A stretch of 64,000 nucleotides of DNA from an uncultured beta proteobacterium (GCA_903889565.1 CAISYC010000045.1:1-64000), one strand, 5' to 3'; shown: positions 45,240-53,874, counted from the first letter of the stretch. The notes: a model not told the origin generated them from the sequence alone. A program made the numbers and translations.

Positions 45240-45334
45240 AAAAAAAAGCGCAACCCCGAGGGGTTGCGCTGAGGTTCCACCAAAGGAGGAGGTTTTGGAG
45301 GATATGCGCCGACACCTGTAAAGATGCCCAACGC
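45240..45334 (-). ncRNA. Predicted small RNA with anti-Shine-Dalgarno loop
   Basis: No open frame ends before the terminator, yet promoter, structure and terminator line up on the minus strand. A hairpin at 45302-45276 (stem UCC-U-CCAAA / UUUGG-U-GGA, one U-U mismatch) displays the nine-base loop ACCUCCUCC. It is followed by a perfect terminator stem GCGCAACCCC / GGGGUUGCGC (45269-45248) and eight U. The RNA would be about 95 nt and would start near 45334. Such loops pair with ribosome sites; several genes in this window have GGAGGA-type sites that match. Confidence 0.68.
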
Positions 45335-45340
45335 AATTGC

Positions 45341-45369
45341 ATTATGGCTGCAAACCAAAGCCAATGCAA
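45341..45369 (-). promoter_or_regulatory. Sigma-70 promoter of the predicted small RNA
   Basis: On the minus strand TTGCAT (45369-45364) and CATAAT (45346-45341) are separated by exactly 17 bases. The start would fall near 45334. Upstream, 45390-45480 is very AT-rich and could act as an UP element; no gene is seen there. Confidence 0.6.
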
Positions 45370-45492
45370 GTATTTTCTGCTGCTATGCAATAATTACTGT
45401 TAATTTTTAAAAAATACTATAAATACAATTATTTAGAAATTCATATTGATACTGAAAAAACCTGAATATTGAGCAGTTTGATGCACAAGCAC

Positions 45493-45933
45493 CTAACGCA
45501 CGACCATGACCGGGATCTTGGCGTAAAACAGAACCTTGCGCGTCTCGCTGCCAAGCAAAGCCGCGGCAATGCCCTTGCGGCCATGCGAATGCAGCACGAT
45601 CAGGTCGCAGCCGCCGGATTCCGCCGCCTTGATGATTGCATCATAGGGGTGATCGTTGGTTTCGCAGACGGTTTCGCATATGACGCCCGCTTCGGTCGCC
45701 GCCTGCTTGATGTAATCGAGATAACTTTCGGCGCGCAGGCGTGCTTCTTTTTCGATCCGCTCCTCGGTAATCGGATCGAAGGCGCCCTCGTACGCAATCA
45801 TCAGGTGATAGTCGGGAACCGCGTGCACCCCGGTCACGCGCGCGCCGTGAAACTTGGCGAGGTCGATACCCGTGCGTATTGCCTTCTTCGACAACTCGGA
45901 GCCATCGGTCGGAATCAGAATATGCTTGAACAT
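45493..45933 (-). CDS. Universal stress protein (UspA family)
   Basis: The 146-residue protein begins MFKHILIPTDGSELSKKAI and ends with GSETRKVLFYAKIPVMVVR, the two halves of the UspA fold. The nucleotide-binding loop is VLHSHGRKGIAAALLGSET; it differs slightly from the usual G-2x-G-9x-G(S/T), so ATP binding is likely but not certain. A strong GGGAGGAAC ribosome site precedes the ATG at 45933. It is a single-gene unit divergent from the CapA-like gene. Confidence 0.9.
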   Translation of the reverse strand: MFKHILIPTDGSELSKKAIRTGIDLAKFHGARVTGVHAVPDYHLMIAYEGAFDPITEERIEKEARLRAESYLDYIKQAATEAGVICETVCETNDHPYDAIIKAAESGGCDLIVLHSHGRKGIAAALLGSETRKVLFYAKIPVMVVR

Positions 45934-46084
45934 ACGTTCCTCCCAGTACCACAGCGATGGCGCCGTTATAGCAAACGCGCATGGCGATATCAATTGCTAT
46001 TTGGGTCGCCGCTGCGCAAGCAAGAAAAACTCCGGGCGGAACAGCGGCAGAACTGTCTGCGCAGGTTGACGCTGCCACTTTGGC

Positions 46085-46090
46085 TATAAT
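46085..46090 (+). promoter_or_regulatory. -10 box of the CapA-like gene
   Basis: A perfect TATAAT lies 35 bases before the ATG at 46126. A TTGACG upstream (46065-46070) is only 14 bases away, which is too short for a standard promoter, so the true -35 is unclear. Confidence 0.45.
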
Positions 46091-46125
46091 CCCGCGACCT
46101 TTCCTCACGACGAAAAAATACGACC

Positions 46126-47169
46126 ATGTCACAGAAACTCATTCTGACCGGCGACGTCAACCTGATGAACGTCGATGACCCGACAGTGCCATTTCGCAAA
46201 GTCGCCGCCGAATTCAAAGCCGCCAACGTCGTCTTCAGCAATATGGAATGCTGCCTTTATCTGCCGCCGGCCGGGCATTCCGTCGAGAACGAGGGGTTTT
46301 TTGCAGACCCGGGGCCGGCCGGCGAAACACTCAAAACCGCCGGCATCCAGGCCGTGGGTATTGCCAACAACGTCAACTACGGCGAAACGGCGATCACGCG
46401 ATCGATCGCACGACTCGATGAAGTCGGCATTCCGCATACCGGCGCCGGCGCCAATCGCGACGCCGCCTACGCGCCGGTGATCCTCGAACGCGATGGCGTG
46501 CGCTATGGCTTCATGCAGCGCACCGCGGTCTACTGGCCGACCAATCATGAGGCAACCAAACACACCGCCGGCGTCGCCGTGATGAAAGGCCACACCGCCT
46601 ATCAACTGCCGCTGCACAAAATGCGCGTCGATATCCCGCCGTGCAACCGGCCGGGCCTGCCGCCGGTGATCATGACCTGGTGCGACGCCGCGCACATGAA
46701 AATATTCAAGGAAGACGTCGCCGCCCTGCGCGCAAAATGCGACGTGCTGGTCGTGTCCTGTCACTGGGGCCTGAAGAAAGAAGTGCTCGATTACATGAGC
46801 GAGTGGGCGCATGCCGCGATCGACGCCGGCGCCGACGTCGTGATGGGCCACGGGCCGCATTTCTCGCTGCCGGTTGAAGCCTACAAAGGAAAGCCGGTGT
46901 TCTACGGTCTCGGCAGTTTTTCGTTTCACACCGGCCACGGCGGACGCAAACACGGCAACTGGGTCGGCATGCTCGCGCGTATCACCGTCGATAACAAAAC
47001 CGTCAAGGGCGCGACCTTCCAGTTTGTGCGCCACAATGATCAGAACGAAACGGTGCTGTGCAAACTCGCCGACGAGCAGGAAACGTTCAACGAAATCGCC
47101 GACGGCAGCAAACCGTACGGCGTACAACTCAGTGCCCGCGGCGACGAAGTCGTCATCGCACTCGGCTAG
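46126..47169 (+). CDS. CapA-family metallophosphatase-like protein
   Basis: The 347-residue protein resembles the PGA-capsule CapA/metallophosphatase family: LTGDVNLMN at the start, FSNMECCL, a modified NNVNYG where NNH is usual, SCHWG and MGHGPHF. These supply most metal ligands of the calcineurin-like fold. No signal peptide is present, so it is probably cytoplasmic, unlike true capsule CapA. The role is unknown; neighbouring genes give little guidance. Confidence 0.78.
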   Translation: MSQKLILTGDVNLMNVDDPTVPFRKVAAEFKAANVVFSNMECCLYLPPAGHSVENEGFFADPGPAGETLKTAGIQAVGIANNVNYGETAITRSIARLDEVGIPHTGAGANRDAAYAPVILERDGVRYGFMQRTAVYWPTNHEATKHTAGVAVMKGHTAYQLPLHKMRVDIPPCNRPGLPPVIMTWCDAAHMKIFKEDVAALRAKCDVLVVSCHWGLKKEVLDYMSEWAHAAIDAGADVVMGHGPHFSLPVEAYKGKPVFYGLGSFSFHTGHGGRKHGNWVGMLARITVDNKTVKGATFQFVRHNDQNETVLCKLADEQETFNEIADGSKPYGVQLSARGDEVVIALG

Positions 47170-47174
47170 CATGC

Positions 47175-47205
47175 AAAAAACAACGCCGGCAAAACGCCGG
47201 CGTTG
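47175..47205 (-). terminator. Intrinsic terminator of the TTT receptor gene
   Basis: A 10-bp stem CAACGCCGGC / GCCGGCGTTG with a five-base loop is preceded by six A on the plus strand, i.e. six T on the minus strand. It lies seven bases beyond the stop of the receptor gene and may also stop transcripts of the convergent CapA-like gene. Confidence 0.85.
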
Positions 47206-47211
47206 TGATGG

Positions 47212-48201
47212 TTATTTGGCCAGTCCAAGTTCGGTCAGGATGCCCTTGACCTCGTCGTATTCCTCTTTCCACTGCTTGCCGGTTTCCGCGCTGTTCTTGT
47301 AGATATCCTCGACCTGATTCTCGGCGAGTTCCTTTTTCCAGTCGTCGGTTTTCACCAGCGCCCCGAGCGCGCCGTCCCAGAACTGGATCTGCGCGCGCGT
47401 CATGCCCTTCGGTCCGGCGAGTCCGCGCCATAATTCAAACGCGCTGTTGACGCCGAGTTCCTTCCAAGTCGGAATTTTGGCCAGCTCGCCGCCGAGGCGC
47501 TTTGGCGCGCCGATGACAATGATGCGCAATTTGCCGGCCTGCACCTGCGGCAGCATCGCCGAGGGCGCGCTGGCCGCGACGTCAACATGGCCGCCCAGCA
47601 GCGCCGTCATCGAGTCGCCGCCGGAACCGAACACCACCGTGCGCAGTTTTTTGATATCGACGCCGCCGGCCTTCATCGCGAGCACGAACGACAAATGCGT
47701 CGCGTTGCCGAGCGCAGTGCCGACAGCAATGCTGAGCGAGGACGGATCCTTGCGCAGTTGATCAAGCACGTCCTTGCCGGTTTTCAGCGGCGACTCTGCG
47801 CGCACCGTGACGCCGACATATTCGGCGCCCATCATTGCCAGCGGCGTCAGGTCGGCGGGGCCGATGGTGCTTTTGCCGGTAATCTGATTGGTGAGCGTGG
47901 ACAGCGCGTTCACCGCCACGTAATGCGCGTCGCCGCCGTGCTGGTTCAAATAACTCAGCGCCACTGCGCCGCCACCGCCGGCCTTGTTGATCACATTCGA
48001 CTGCGTCAGGACAAGTTTCTTTTCCTGCAGAATGCGCTGCACTGCGCGGCCCATGCGATCCTGCGGACCGCCGGCGCTGGTGCCGATAATGATTTCAACC
48101 GCCTTTTCAGGCTTCCAGGTCTGGGCGCCGGCAACCGCCGCCGACAACATGAGCGCGAGCGCGACTAGGCGTCGCGCGGTGTAATGGTTTCTGGCTGGCA
48201 T
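47212..48201 (-). CDS. Bug-family TTT solute-binding receptor
   Basis: The 329-residue protein has a signal peptide ending near AVAGAQ (about residue 26) and a Bug core (VEIIIGTSAGGPQDRMGRAVQ, NVINKAGGGG, VFGSGGDSMTALLGG). It is more distant from the other four receptors here. It should bind a carboxylate in the periplasm. It is divergent from the glyoxalase gene and has no membrane partners nearby. Confidence 0.85.
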   Translation of the reverse strand: MPARNHYTARRLVALALMLSAAVAGAQTWKPEKAVEIIIGTSAGGPQDRMGRAVQRILQEKKLVLTQSNVINKAGGGGAVALSYLNQHGGDAHYVAVNALSTLTNQITGKSTIGPADLTPLAMMGAEYVGVTVRAESPLKTGKDVLDQLRKDPSSLSIAVGTALGNATHLSFVLAMKAGGVDIKKLRTVVFGSGGDSMTALLGGHVDVAASAPSAMLPQVQAGKLRIIVIGAPKRLGGELAKIPTWKELGVNSAFELWRGLAGPKGMTRAQIQFWDGALGALVKTDDWKKELAENQVEDIYKNSAETGKQWKEEYDEVKGILTELGLAK

Positions 48202-48297
48202 GATGATCCCGATGATTGCGCCGCCACGCGGCGAACAGTTAACATCGTACACCAGAGCGTCGATCGTCACAGCCCGCCTTATCCGCAAGGAACCCCC

Positions 48298-48717
48298 ATG
48301 TCCGCCGTCAAAGCCCGCCTCCGCCACATTGCGATTTCCGTCGCCGACGTTGCCGCCGCGCAGAAATTTTTCGAGGACGCCTTCGGCATGACCAAGGCCG
48401 GCGATGCCGGCCGCGGCGTTTTCATGACCGACGGCACCGTCAATGTCGCGCTGCTCGATTACAAGGGCGGCACCATCCCCGACATGAACAACGACAAGCC
48501 GTTGATCGGCACCATCCACTTCGGCCTTTGGGTCGATGACCTTGAGCAAGCCGAGGCACAGGTCGCTGCCGCCGGCGGCGTCTATCTGCGCGGGCGCCCA
48601 ACCGCGGCAACCAAAAGCGATTACGAAGTGAAGTTCCGCGACCCCACCGGCATCGTGTTCGACCTTTCCGAAGGCGGCTGGAAGGGCGCGGTGAAAGAAG
48701 TCAAACCCGCCGACTGA
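48298..48717 (+). CDS. Glyoxalase/bleomycin-resistance (VOC) family protein
   Basis: The 139-residue protein has the paired beta-alpha-beta-beta-beta modules of the VOC fold: [19 protein letters not shown] at the start and [17 protein letters not shown] in the second half, ending [19 protein letters not shown]. His and Glu at metal-ligand positions are present. The substrate is unknown; the dienelactone hydrolase gene behind it suggests aromatic or cyclic ester breakdown (inference). An AAGGA site precedes the ATG. Confidence 0.85.
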   Translation: MSAVKARLRHIAISVADVAAAQKFFEDAFGMTKAGDAGRGVFMTDGTVNVALLDYKGGTIPDMNNDKPLIGTIHFGLWVDDLEQAEAQVAAAGGVYLRGRPTAATKSDYEVKFRDPTGIVFDLSEGGWKGAVKEVKPAD

Positions 48718-48769
48718 ACGCGCCCCCCGGCGCGCTTGCTGGCGCAATGCCGGACTCCCTATAATCTGC

Positions 48770-48775
48770 CTCCGC
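48770..48775 (+). promoter_or_regulatory. -10 box of the dienelactone hydrolase gene
   Basis: A perfect TATAAT lies 52 bases before the ATG at 48827. No clear -35 hexamer is seen at 16-18 bases upstream. Confidence 0.45.
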
Positions 48776-48826
48776 GCCGCCGCAGTAGCGGTCGCTGCCG
48801 AATCAAGCCCACACAAAGAGGACATC

Positions 48827-49702
48827 ATGACAACTTCCGTACTCAACGGCGATTTCGCGCCGAGCGACGACCGCAGCCTGCGCGACCGTTTCACCGCCTG
48901 GCTGCACGACGGCTTCGCGCGCTCGATGCTGCCGGTGGCCGCCAGCGTGATCACCACCGATACCGCCGGCCTCACCGCCGGCGAAGTCAAACTCGACACG
49001 CGCGACGGTCCGATTCCCGCCTATCGCGCAGTGCCGGAAAAAGCCGGCAAGTATCCGGTGGTGCTGGTGGTGCAGGAAATTTTCGGCGTGCATGAACACA
49101 TCAAAGATGTCTGTCGCCGCCTCGCCAAACTCGGTTACTACGCGATCGCACCCGATCTGTATTTCCGTCAGGGCGACGTCACCAAGTTCACCGACAACAC
49201 CGAGATCTTCGCCAAGGTCGTCAATCACGTGCCCGACAGCCAGGTCATGTCCGACCTTGATACCGCGGTGGTGTTCGCCCACGCCAGCGGTCAGGGCGAC
49301 ACCTCGAAGCTAGGCATCACCGGTTTCTGCTGGGGCGGCCGCATCACCTGGACCTACTGCGTGCACAATCCGAAAGTGCGCGCCGGTGTAGCGTGGTACG
49401 GCCGCCTCGTCGCGCCGTCTAAAGCGCCGCTGCAACCGGCTTATCCGGTTGAACTCGCCGCCGTGTTGAAGGTACCGGTGCGCGGACTATACGGCGAAAA
49501 AGATGCCAGCATTCCGCTTGAGCATGTCGAGCAAATGCGCGCCGCGTTGAAAGCGGCCGGCAACACGACCAGCGAAATCATCGTCTACCCCGAAGCGCCG
49601 CACGCCTTCTACGCCGACTATCGCCCGAGCTACCGCAAAGAAGCGGCCGACGACGGCTGGAAACAAATGCAGGCGTGGTTCAAGCAACACGGCGTGGCGT
49701 AA
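48827..49702 (+). CDS. Dienelactone hydrolase family protein
   Basis: The 291-residue protein has the dienelactone hydrolase triad in context: Cys nucleophile in GFCWGGR, Asp in GEKDASIP and His in [12 protein letters not shown], with the Glu of [12 protein letters not shown] that steers the Cys. The 60-residue N-terminal extension resembles YghX-type members. DLH enzymes open lactone intermediates of aromatic ring cleavage. An AGAGGA site precedes the ATG. Confidence 0.92.
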   Translation: MTTSVLNGDFAPSDDRSLRDRFTAWLHDGFARSMLPVAASVITTDTAGLTAGEVKLDTRDGPIPAYRAVPEKAGKYPVVLVVQEIFGVHEHIKDVCRRLAKLGYYAIAPDLYFRQGDVTKFTDNTEIFAKVVNHVPDSQVMSDLDTAVVFAHASGQGDTSKLGITGFCWGGRITWTYCVHNPKVRAGVAWYGRLVAPSKAPLQPAYPVELAAVLKVPVRGLYGEKDASIPLEHVEQMRAALKAAGNTTSEIIVYPEAPHAFYADYRPSYRKEAADDGWKQMQAWFKQHGVA

Positions 49703-49739
49703 TCGCCCGCACGCCACAACGGCGACGCGAAATTCATTC

Positions 49740-50705
49740 ATGAATCGTGTCGCCGTTTTTATTTGCGCTTGTGCATTACTACATTTCAGCGCGAATGTTC
49801 TCGCGCAGACCTGGCCACAACGCCCCATCCAGTTCGTCGTCGCCACCGCGCCCAGCGGCGGCACTGACGCGGTCGGCCGCCTGATCGCGCAAAAACTTTC
49901 CGAAGCGCTCGGTCAAAACGTCGTCGTCGATAACCGTCCCGGCGCCAGCGGCAGTATCGGCAGTGCGTTCGTCGCCAAGGCCGCCGCCGATGGCTACTCG
50001 CTACTCGTCGCCAATGTCGGCCACGTCGCGATGAATCCGGCGATCGCGCGCGTGCCCTTCGATACGCTACGCGATTTCACGCCCGTGACGCTGCTCGCCA
50101 GCGGGCCCTTGATTCTCATCACTCATCCCTCGGTGCCGGCGAAAACCGTGCGCGAACTCGTCGCACTGGCGAAATCAAAACCGGGCAAGCTCAACTACTC
50201 GACCGGCGGCAGTGGCACCACCTCGCACTTCGGCATGGAATTGTTCAAGTCGGTCACGGCAACGGATATTGTGCACATTCCCTTCAAGGGCATCGCGCCC
50301 GCAACGGTCAGCCTGATCGCCGGCGAAGTCGATGTCATGATGAACACCACGCCGCCCGCACTGCCGCAGGTGCGCGCCGGGCGCCTGCGCGCGCTCGCGA
50401 TGGCGAGCCTGAAGCGAACAACCTTCGCGCCCGATGTGCCGACGCTGGTCGAGTCGGGCCTGCCGGGATTCGAAGCCGGCGTCTGGTACGGCATGATGGG
50501 ACCGGCGGCTTTGCCGCCGGAGATCGTCGCTCGTCTGCATCAGGAACTCGCGCGTATCGTGCGCCTGCCCGAAGTGCGCGAACGGCTTGCGGTCGAAGGC
50601 GTCGAACCGGTCGGCAACACGCCGGCGGAATTTGCGGCTTACCTCAAAACCGAAATGGCGAAATACGCTGCGGTCGCGCGCAAGGCGCAGATACGGGCGG
50701 AATGA
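49740..50705 (+). CDS. Bug-family TTT solute-binding receptor
   Basis: The 321-residue protein has a signal peptide (cleavage near NVLAQT, about residue 23) and the Bug motifs WPQRPIQFVVATAPSGGTDA, VVVDNRPGASGSIG, YSTGGSGTTSHF and VHIPFKGI. It lies 37 bases behind the hydrolase and could supply its substrate precursor. The frame is intact and of normal length. Confidence 0.9.
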   Translation: MNRVAVFICACALLHFSANVLAQTWPQRPIQFVVATAPSGGTDAVGRLIAQKLSEALGQNVVVDNRPGASGSIGSAFVAKAAADGYSLLVANVGHVAMNPAIARVPFDTLRDFTPVTLLASGPLILITHPSVPAKTVRELVALAKSKPGKLNYSTGGSGTTSHFGMELFKSVTATDIVHIPFKGIAPATVSLIAGEVDVMMNTTPPALPQVRAGRLRALAMASLKRTTFAPDVPTLVESGLPGFEAGVWYGMMGPAALPPEIVARLHQELARIVRLPEVRERLAVEGVEPVGNTPAEFAAYLKTEMAKYAAVARKAQIRAE

Positions 50706-51073
50706 ATTCGACGATGTGTATCTTGGCCGAGATTTAATGTGCAACCCGTGGCAGCCAGACAACAGACAATCAAGAATCCAACTATTCGCTTCATTTTTTG
50801 CCTTCGATATCGTCAACCCAAGCATCTCAAGGGGACAGACCAAGGCTTTCTTACCGCTTTTCATAACTTTTACTCGTAAGCCGCGTGACAAAAGCGCAAG
50901 GTCGCCTGTGGCCGCAGGTAGGCCGGCAGATCATTCGCCGTTGAAAATTCGAATGTCATCGCTCAACTCCGGCGGGAGGATGCGAAAACATAACCGAGCG
51001 GGTGCGGTAGCGCAATGCGCCGAACGATTTGCGGCGGGAAATTTTCTGCTGCTACGCCCTAAGCACTAGTTAC
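50706..51073. other. Non-coding stretch without a supported gene
   Basis: No reading frame here has a ribosome site or recognisable protein pattern. A segment near 50830 (ggggacagaccaaggctt) resembles sequence found beside REP-associated transposase genes, but no transposase frame is left. The stretch may be a decayed insertion next to the inverted repeat that follows. Confidence 0.35.
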
Positions 51074-51214
51074 GTAGGTTGGGCTTACGAAGGAAGCCCA
51101 ACACCAAGGTGAGTGCGGCGCATAAACTGCCTCATGCTTATCCGGCCCGATGCATCACGAAAAGAATTCTTCGGGCGATCGTACTGTTGGGCTTCCTTCG
51201 TCAGCCCAACCTAC
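51074..51214. repeat. REP/MITE-like inverted repeat, 141 bp
   Basis: Two 29-base arms (51074-51102 and 51186-51214) are inverted copies with a single mismatch; they begin GTAGGTTGGGCT and end CCAACCTAC. Each arm is also internally palindromic (GTTGGGCTT / AAGCCCAAC), so it folds alone as well. The layout is that of a paired REP element. No coding capacity lies between the arms. Confidence 0.88.
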
Positions 51215-51223
51215 CTGAACCAA

Positions 51224-52216
51224 TCAATCGCCGGTGGTCAACACCACCTTGCCAATCACCTTGCGGTCGCGCACCAAACCCAGCGCCTCCATGTACAGCG
51301 CGAGCGGAAAGGTCGCCATGACATAAGGTTTCAACTTGCCGGCGCGATAGAGATCGAACAGCTGGCTGCGCACGGCGAGGCATTTCTCCGGCTCGCGGTC
51401 GCGGTAGTTGCTGAACTGCAGGCCGATCAGCGAAATGTTTTTTACCAGTAGATGGCCAGCCTTCACTTCGGGAATGCGGCCGCCGGCGAAGCCGACGACG
51501 ATGATGCGACCCGACCACGCGATTGCGCGCAAGCAGGCATCGAAGATATCGCCGCCGACGTTCTCTACGACGACATTGACGCCGTTCTTGCCGACCGCCG
51601 CATAGACCTGATCGCGCAGGCTATCGCGCAGATTCTCGACGCTGGTGTCGATGATGTGATCGGCGCCGGCCGCTTTCGCCGCCGCTGCTTTTTCCGGACT
51701 GCTCACGGCGGCGAGAACGATCGCGCCCAGCGCTTTCGCCACCTGCACGGTGGCAAGCCCGACGCCGCCGGCGGCACCGGTGACGAGCACCGTTTCGCCG
51801 GCCTTGATGTGCGCGCGCTCGACCAGCGCGAAATGCGCGGTCATGTATGTGAGGCCCATTGCCGCCGCCTCGGTAAAACTCATGCTCTCCGGAATGACAT
51901 GGCAGTTGACAGCCTTCGCCGCGACCTGCTGCGCGTAGCCGCCGTATTCGATCTGGATCAGCACGCGGTCGCCCGGTTTGACGCGCGTGACCTTGGCGCC
52001 GACGGCTTTGACGATGCCCGCGCATTCCTTGCCCGGACTGAACGGCAGCGGCGGCAATACCTGATACTTGCCCTGAATCACAAGCAAGTCGGGAAAATTG
52101 ACGCTGGCCGCCTTAATATCGACGAGCGCTTCATCGTCGGCCGGTTGCGGGCCCGGCACTTCTTCGAGCGTCATGCTGTCGAGCGGACCGAACTGCTTGA
52201 CCACCAAAGCTTTCAT
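51224..52216 (-). CDS. Zinc-free NADPH:quinone oxidoreductase (MDR family)
   Basis: The 330-residue protein is a medium-chain dehydrogenase/reductase of the quinone reductase type: MKALVVKQFGPLDSMTLEEV, the PGKECAGIV loop, and the NADPH-binding motif VLVTGAAGGVGLATVQVAKA. No structural or catalytic zinc cysteines are seen, as expected for the group. A GGAG site precedes the ATG at 52216. It is a monocistronic unit beside the inverted repeat. Confidence 0.88.
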   Translation of the reverse strand: MKALVVKQFGPLDSMTLEEVPGPQPADDEALVDIKAASVNFPDLLVIQGKYQVLPPLPFSPGKECAGIVKAVGAKVTRVKPGDRVLIQIEYGGYAQQVAAKAVNCHVIPESMSFTEAAAMGLTYMTAHFALVERAHIKAGETVLVTGAAGGVGLATVQVAKALGAIVLAAVSSPEKAAAAKAAGADHIIDTSVENLRDSLRDQVYAAVGKNGVNVVVENVGGDIFDACLRAIAWSGRIIVVGFAGGRIPEVKAGHLLVKNISLIGLQFSNYRDREPEKCLAVRSQLFDLYRAGKLKPYVMATFPLALYMEALGLVRDRKVIGKVVLTTGD

Positions 52217-52291
52217 CAACGACTCCGGACAAATTGCGTAAATGCGCAAGGCGCGCAGCGCAGTTTACCGTAGCGCGTCCGCCGTACAAAC

Positions 52292-52316
52292 AAAAAGGCG
52301 GGAGTGACCCGCCTTT
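52292..52316 (-). terminator. Intrinsic terminator of the small exported protein gene
   Basis: Stem AAAGGCGGG / CCCGCCTTT with a five-base loop and an A5 run on the left (T5 on the minus strand) lies about 45 bases beyond the stop of the gene at 52361-52579. Confidence 0.75.
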
Positions 52317-52360
52317 CTGTTCACATCCGGACCGCGGTTTACACCGCAGCCGGTTGCCGA

Positions 52361-52579
52361 TTACTTCTCTGCAGCAGCCTTCTTGCTCTTCTTGGCTTTC
52401 TTCGCTTTTTTGGCTTTCTTCGGCGCGTCGGCCTTCGGCGCTTCAGCGGCGGCGGCCGGGGCGGCGGCGGGCGCGGAGGTCGCGGCTTTCGGCGCGTCCG
52501 CTTTCGGGGCCTGGGCAAATGCCGTGAAGGTCGTGGTGGCAAAGGCAGCGGCGACCAGTGTGGCGATCAGTTTGTTCAT
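52361..52579 (-). CDS. Small exported Ala/Lys/Pro-rich protein
   Basis: The 72-residue protein has a signal peptide (MNKLIATLVAAAFATTTFTAFAQA, cleavage after about residue 22) and a mature part of only Ala, Lys, Pro, Asp, Glu and Ser. It ends with the basic block KKAKKAKKAKKSKK. An AGAGGAG site lies before the ATG and a terminator follows, so it is a real single gene. Function is unknown; a polycationic periplasmic protein could bind LPS, nucleic acid or polyphosphate (inference). Confidence 0.75.
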   Translation of the reverse strand: MNKLIATLVAAAFATTTFTAFAQAPKADAPKAATSAPAAAPAAAAEAPKADAPKKAKKAKKAKKSKKAAAEK

Positions 52580-52734
52580 GTTGATGCTCCTCTTGTTAAG
52601 ATCCGAAGTCCGGATGAGACCAATAACGCACATGCAAGCGTCCGGTTGACCGGATTGCCCCGCCGCGCTGGCCTCCCCGGGGGTTATTGCTTATAGTAGC
52701 GCCTCTTTTTCAGGGCTACAGGCGGGAAAATACC

Positions 52735-53508
52735 ATGGAACTCCATCTCAAGGGGCGCAGCGCCCTCGTCACCGGCGGCTCGCGCGGCATCGGCTACGGC
52801 GTCGCCGAAGGTCTGGCCGCCGAAGGTTGCAATCTGCATCTGGCCTCGCGCAGCGCCGACAGTCTCGAGGCGGCGCGCAAAAAAATTGTCGCCGCCTACG
52901 GCGTCAAGGTCGATGTCTATCCGCTCGACCTTTCGTCGCATGAGAATGCGGTCAAGCTGGTCAAAGCCTGCGGCAGCGTGGACATTCTGATCAACAACGC
53001 CGGCGCAATCCCGCAGGGCTCGCTGACGGGCATGGACGACAAGCTGCTGCGCGAAGCGTGGGATCTGAAATTGTTCGGCTTCATCAATGTCGCGCGTGAG
53101 ATCTATGGCGAGATGTGCGCGCGCAAAAGCGGCGTCATCATCAATGTTGCCGGCACCGCCGGCGAGCGCCCGGTTGCCGGTTACATCGCCGGCAGCATGG
53201 CCAATGCCGCCTTGATGGCGATGTCGCGCGCGCTGGGCGCGGAGAGCGTCGATTTCGGCGTGCGCGTGATCGCGGTGAATCCGGGCGCCACCGAAACGGA
53301 TCGTCAGGTCGTGCGCTGGAAGGCGCGCGCCACCAAGGAACTCGGCGACGAAAACCGCTGGCGCGAACTGACCACGGGTTTTCCGCTGGGGCGGCTGGCC
53401 ACGCTCGACGAAGTCGCCAGCACCATCGTGTTTCTGTGTTCGCCGCGCTCGGGCTACACCAGCGGCTGCGTCGTCACGGTAGATGGCGGCGCCAGCTGGC
53501 GCAAATAA
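52735..53508 (+). CDS. Short-chain dehydrogenase/reductase lacking the catalytic Lys
   Basis: The 257-residue protein has the Rossmann motif VTGGSRGIGYG and the NNAGA motif of classical SDRs, plus the usual C-terminal GYTSGCVVTVDGG. The catalytic segment reads GYIAGSMANAALMA, so the Y-x-x-x-K pair is Y-x-x-x-S; the position of the proton-relay Lys is Ser. The upstream NVAGTAGER also lacks the usual serine. It may be a specialised or non-redox member. It is convergent with a small coiled-coil gene ten bases away. Confidence 0.88.
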   Translation: MELHLKGRSALVTGGSRGIGYGVAEGLAAEGCNLHLASRSADSLEAARKKIVAAYGVKVDVYPLDLSSHENAVKLVKACGSVDILINNAGAIPQGSLTGMDDKLLREAWDLKLFGFINVAREIYGEMCARKSGVIINVAGTAGERPVAGYIAGSMANAALMAMSRALGAESVDFGVRVIAVNPGATETDRQVVRWKARATKELGDENRWRELTTGFPLGRLATLDEVASTIVFLCSPRSGYTSGCVVTVDGGASWRK

Positions 53509-53517
53509 CCGGCGCCG

Positions 53518-53874
53518 CTATTTCGATTTCGGCGGCGTCACAACGCGATCAACCGCGTTGAGCGCGTCGTCATAGGCCTTGCGCGCCTCTTTCTCGCGCA
53601 GCTTGGCGGCCTCAAACTTCTTTTTTGCCGCGTCCGCCTGTTGCTGCGCTTCAACCGCGCGCTTTTGCGCATCCTTGTTGATCAAGTCGGCCCGCTTCGC
53701 GGCCTGCTCCGCATCACGCGTCGCCTGCTCGGCGCGCTGCATTTCGTTGTAAGCGTTGCCCGCCTTGAACTGGTCGCGCTGTAATTGTTCGCCGCTGATG
53801 CGGCCGGTTTCCACCGGCGCCTGCGCAAACGCAGTCGCCGTTGCTGTCAGCAGGATCGCCAGAATCATACGCAT
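53518..53874 (-). CDS. Small exported coiled-coil protein
   Basis: The 118-residue protein has a signal peptide (MRMILAILLTATATAFAQA) and a mature part of almost unbroken charged helix (QRAEQATRDAEQAAKRADLI and onward), consistent with a coiled coil. It is Ala-, Lys- and Glu-rich with no cysteine. A GGAAGGGG site precedes the ATG. Function is unknown; it lies on the strand opposite both neighbours. Confidence 0.72.
   Translation of the reverse strand: MRMILAILLTATATAFAQAPVETGRISGEQLQRDQFKAGNAYNEMQRAEQATRDAEQAAKRADLINKDAQKRAVEAQQQADAAKKKFEAAKLREKEARKAYDDALNAVDRVVTPPKSK

Noticed and set aside
44860-45321. A 153-codon plus-strand frame between sucC and the Usp gene
   Set aside because: It crosses the terminator and hairpin of the predicted small RNA and shows no protein pattern.
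46065-46090. TTGACG and TATAAT as a complete promoter for the CapA-like gene
   Set aside because: The 14-base spacer is too short for sigma-70; only the -10 box was kept.
48202-48999. A 266-codon N-terminal extension of the TTT receptor at 47212
   Set aside because: It would run through the divergent glyoxalase gene and remove the signal peptide from the N-terminus; the ATG at 48201 fits better.
50587-51069. A 160-codon frame overlapping the end of a TTT receptor
   Set aside because: It begins inside the receptor gene in another frame and has no ribosome site or recognisable domain.
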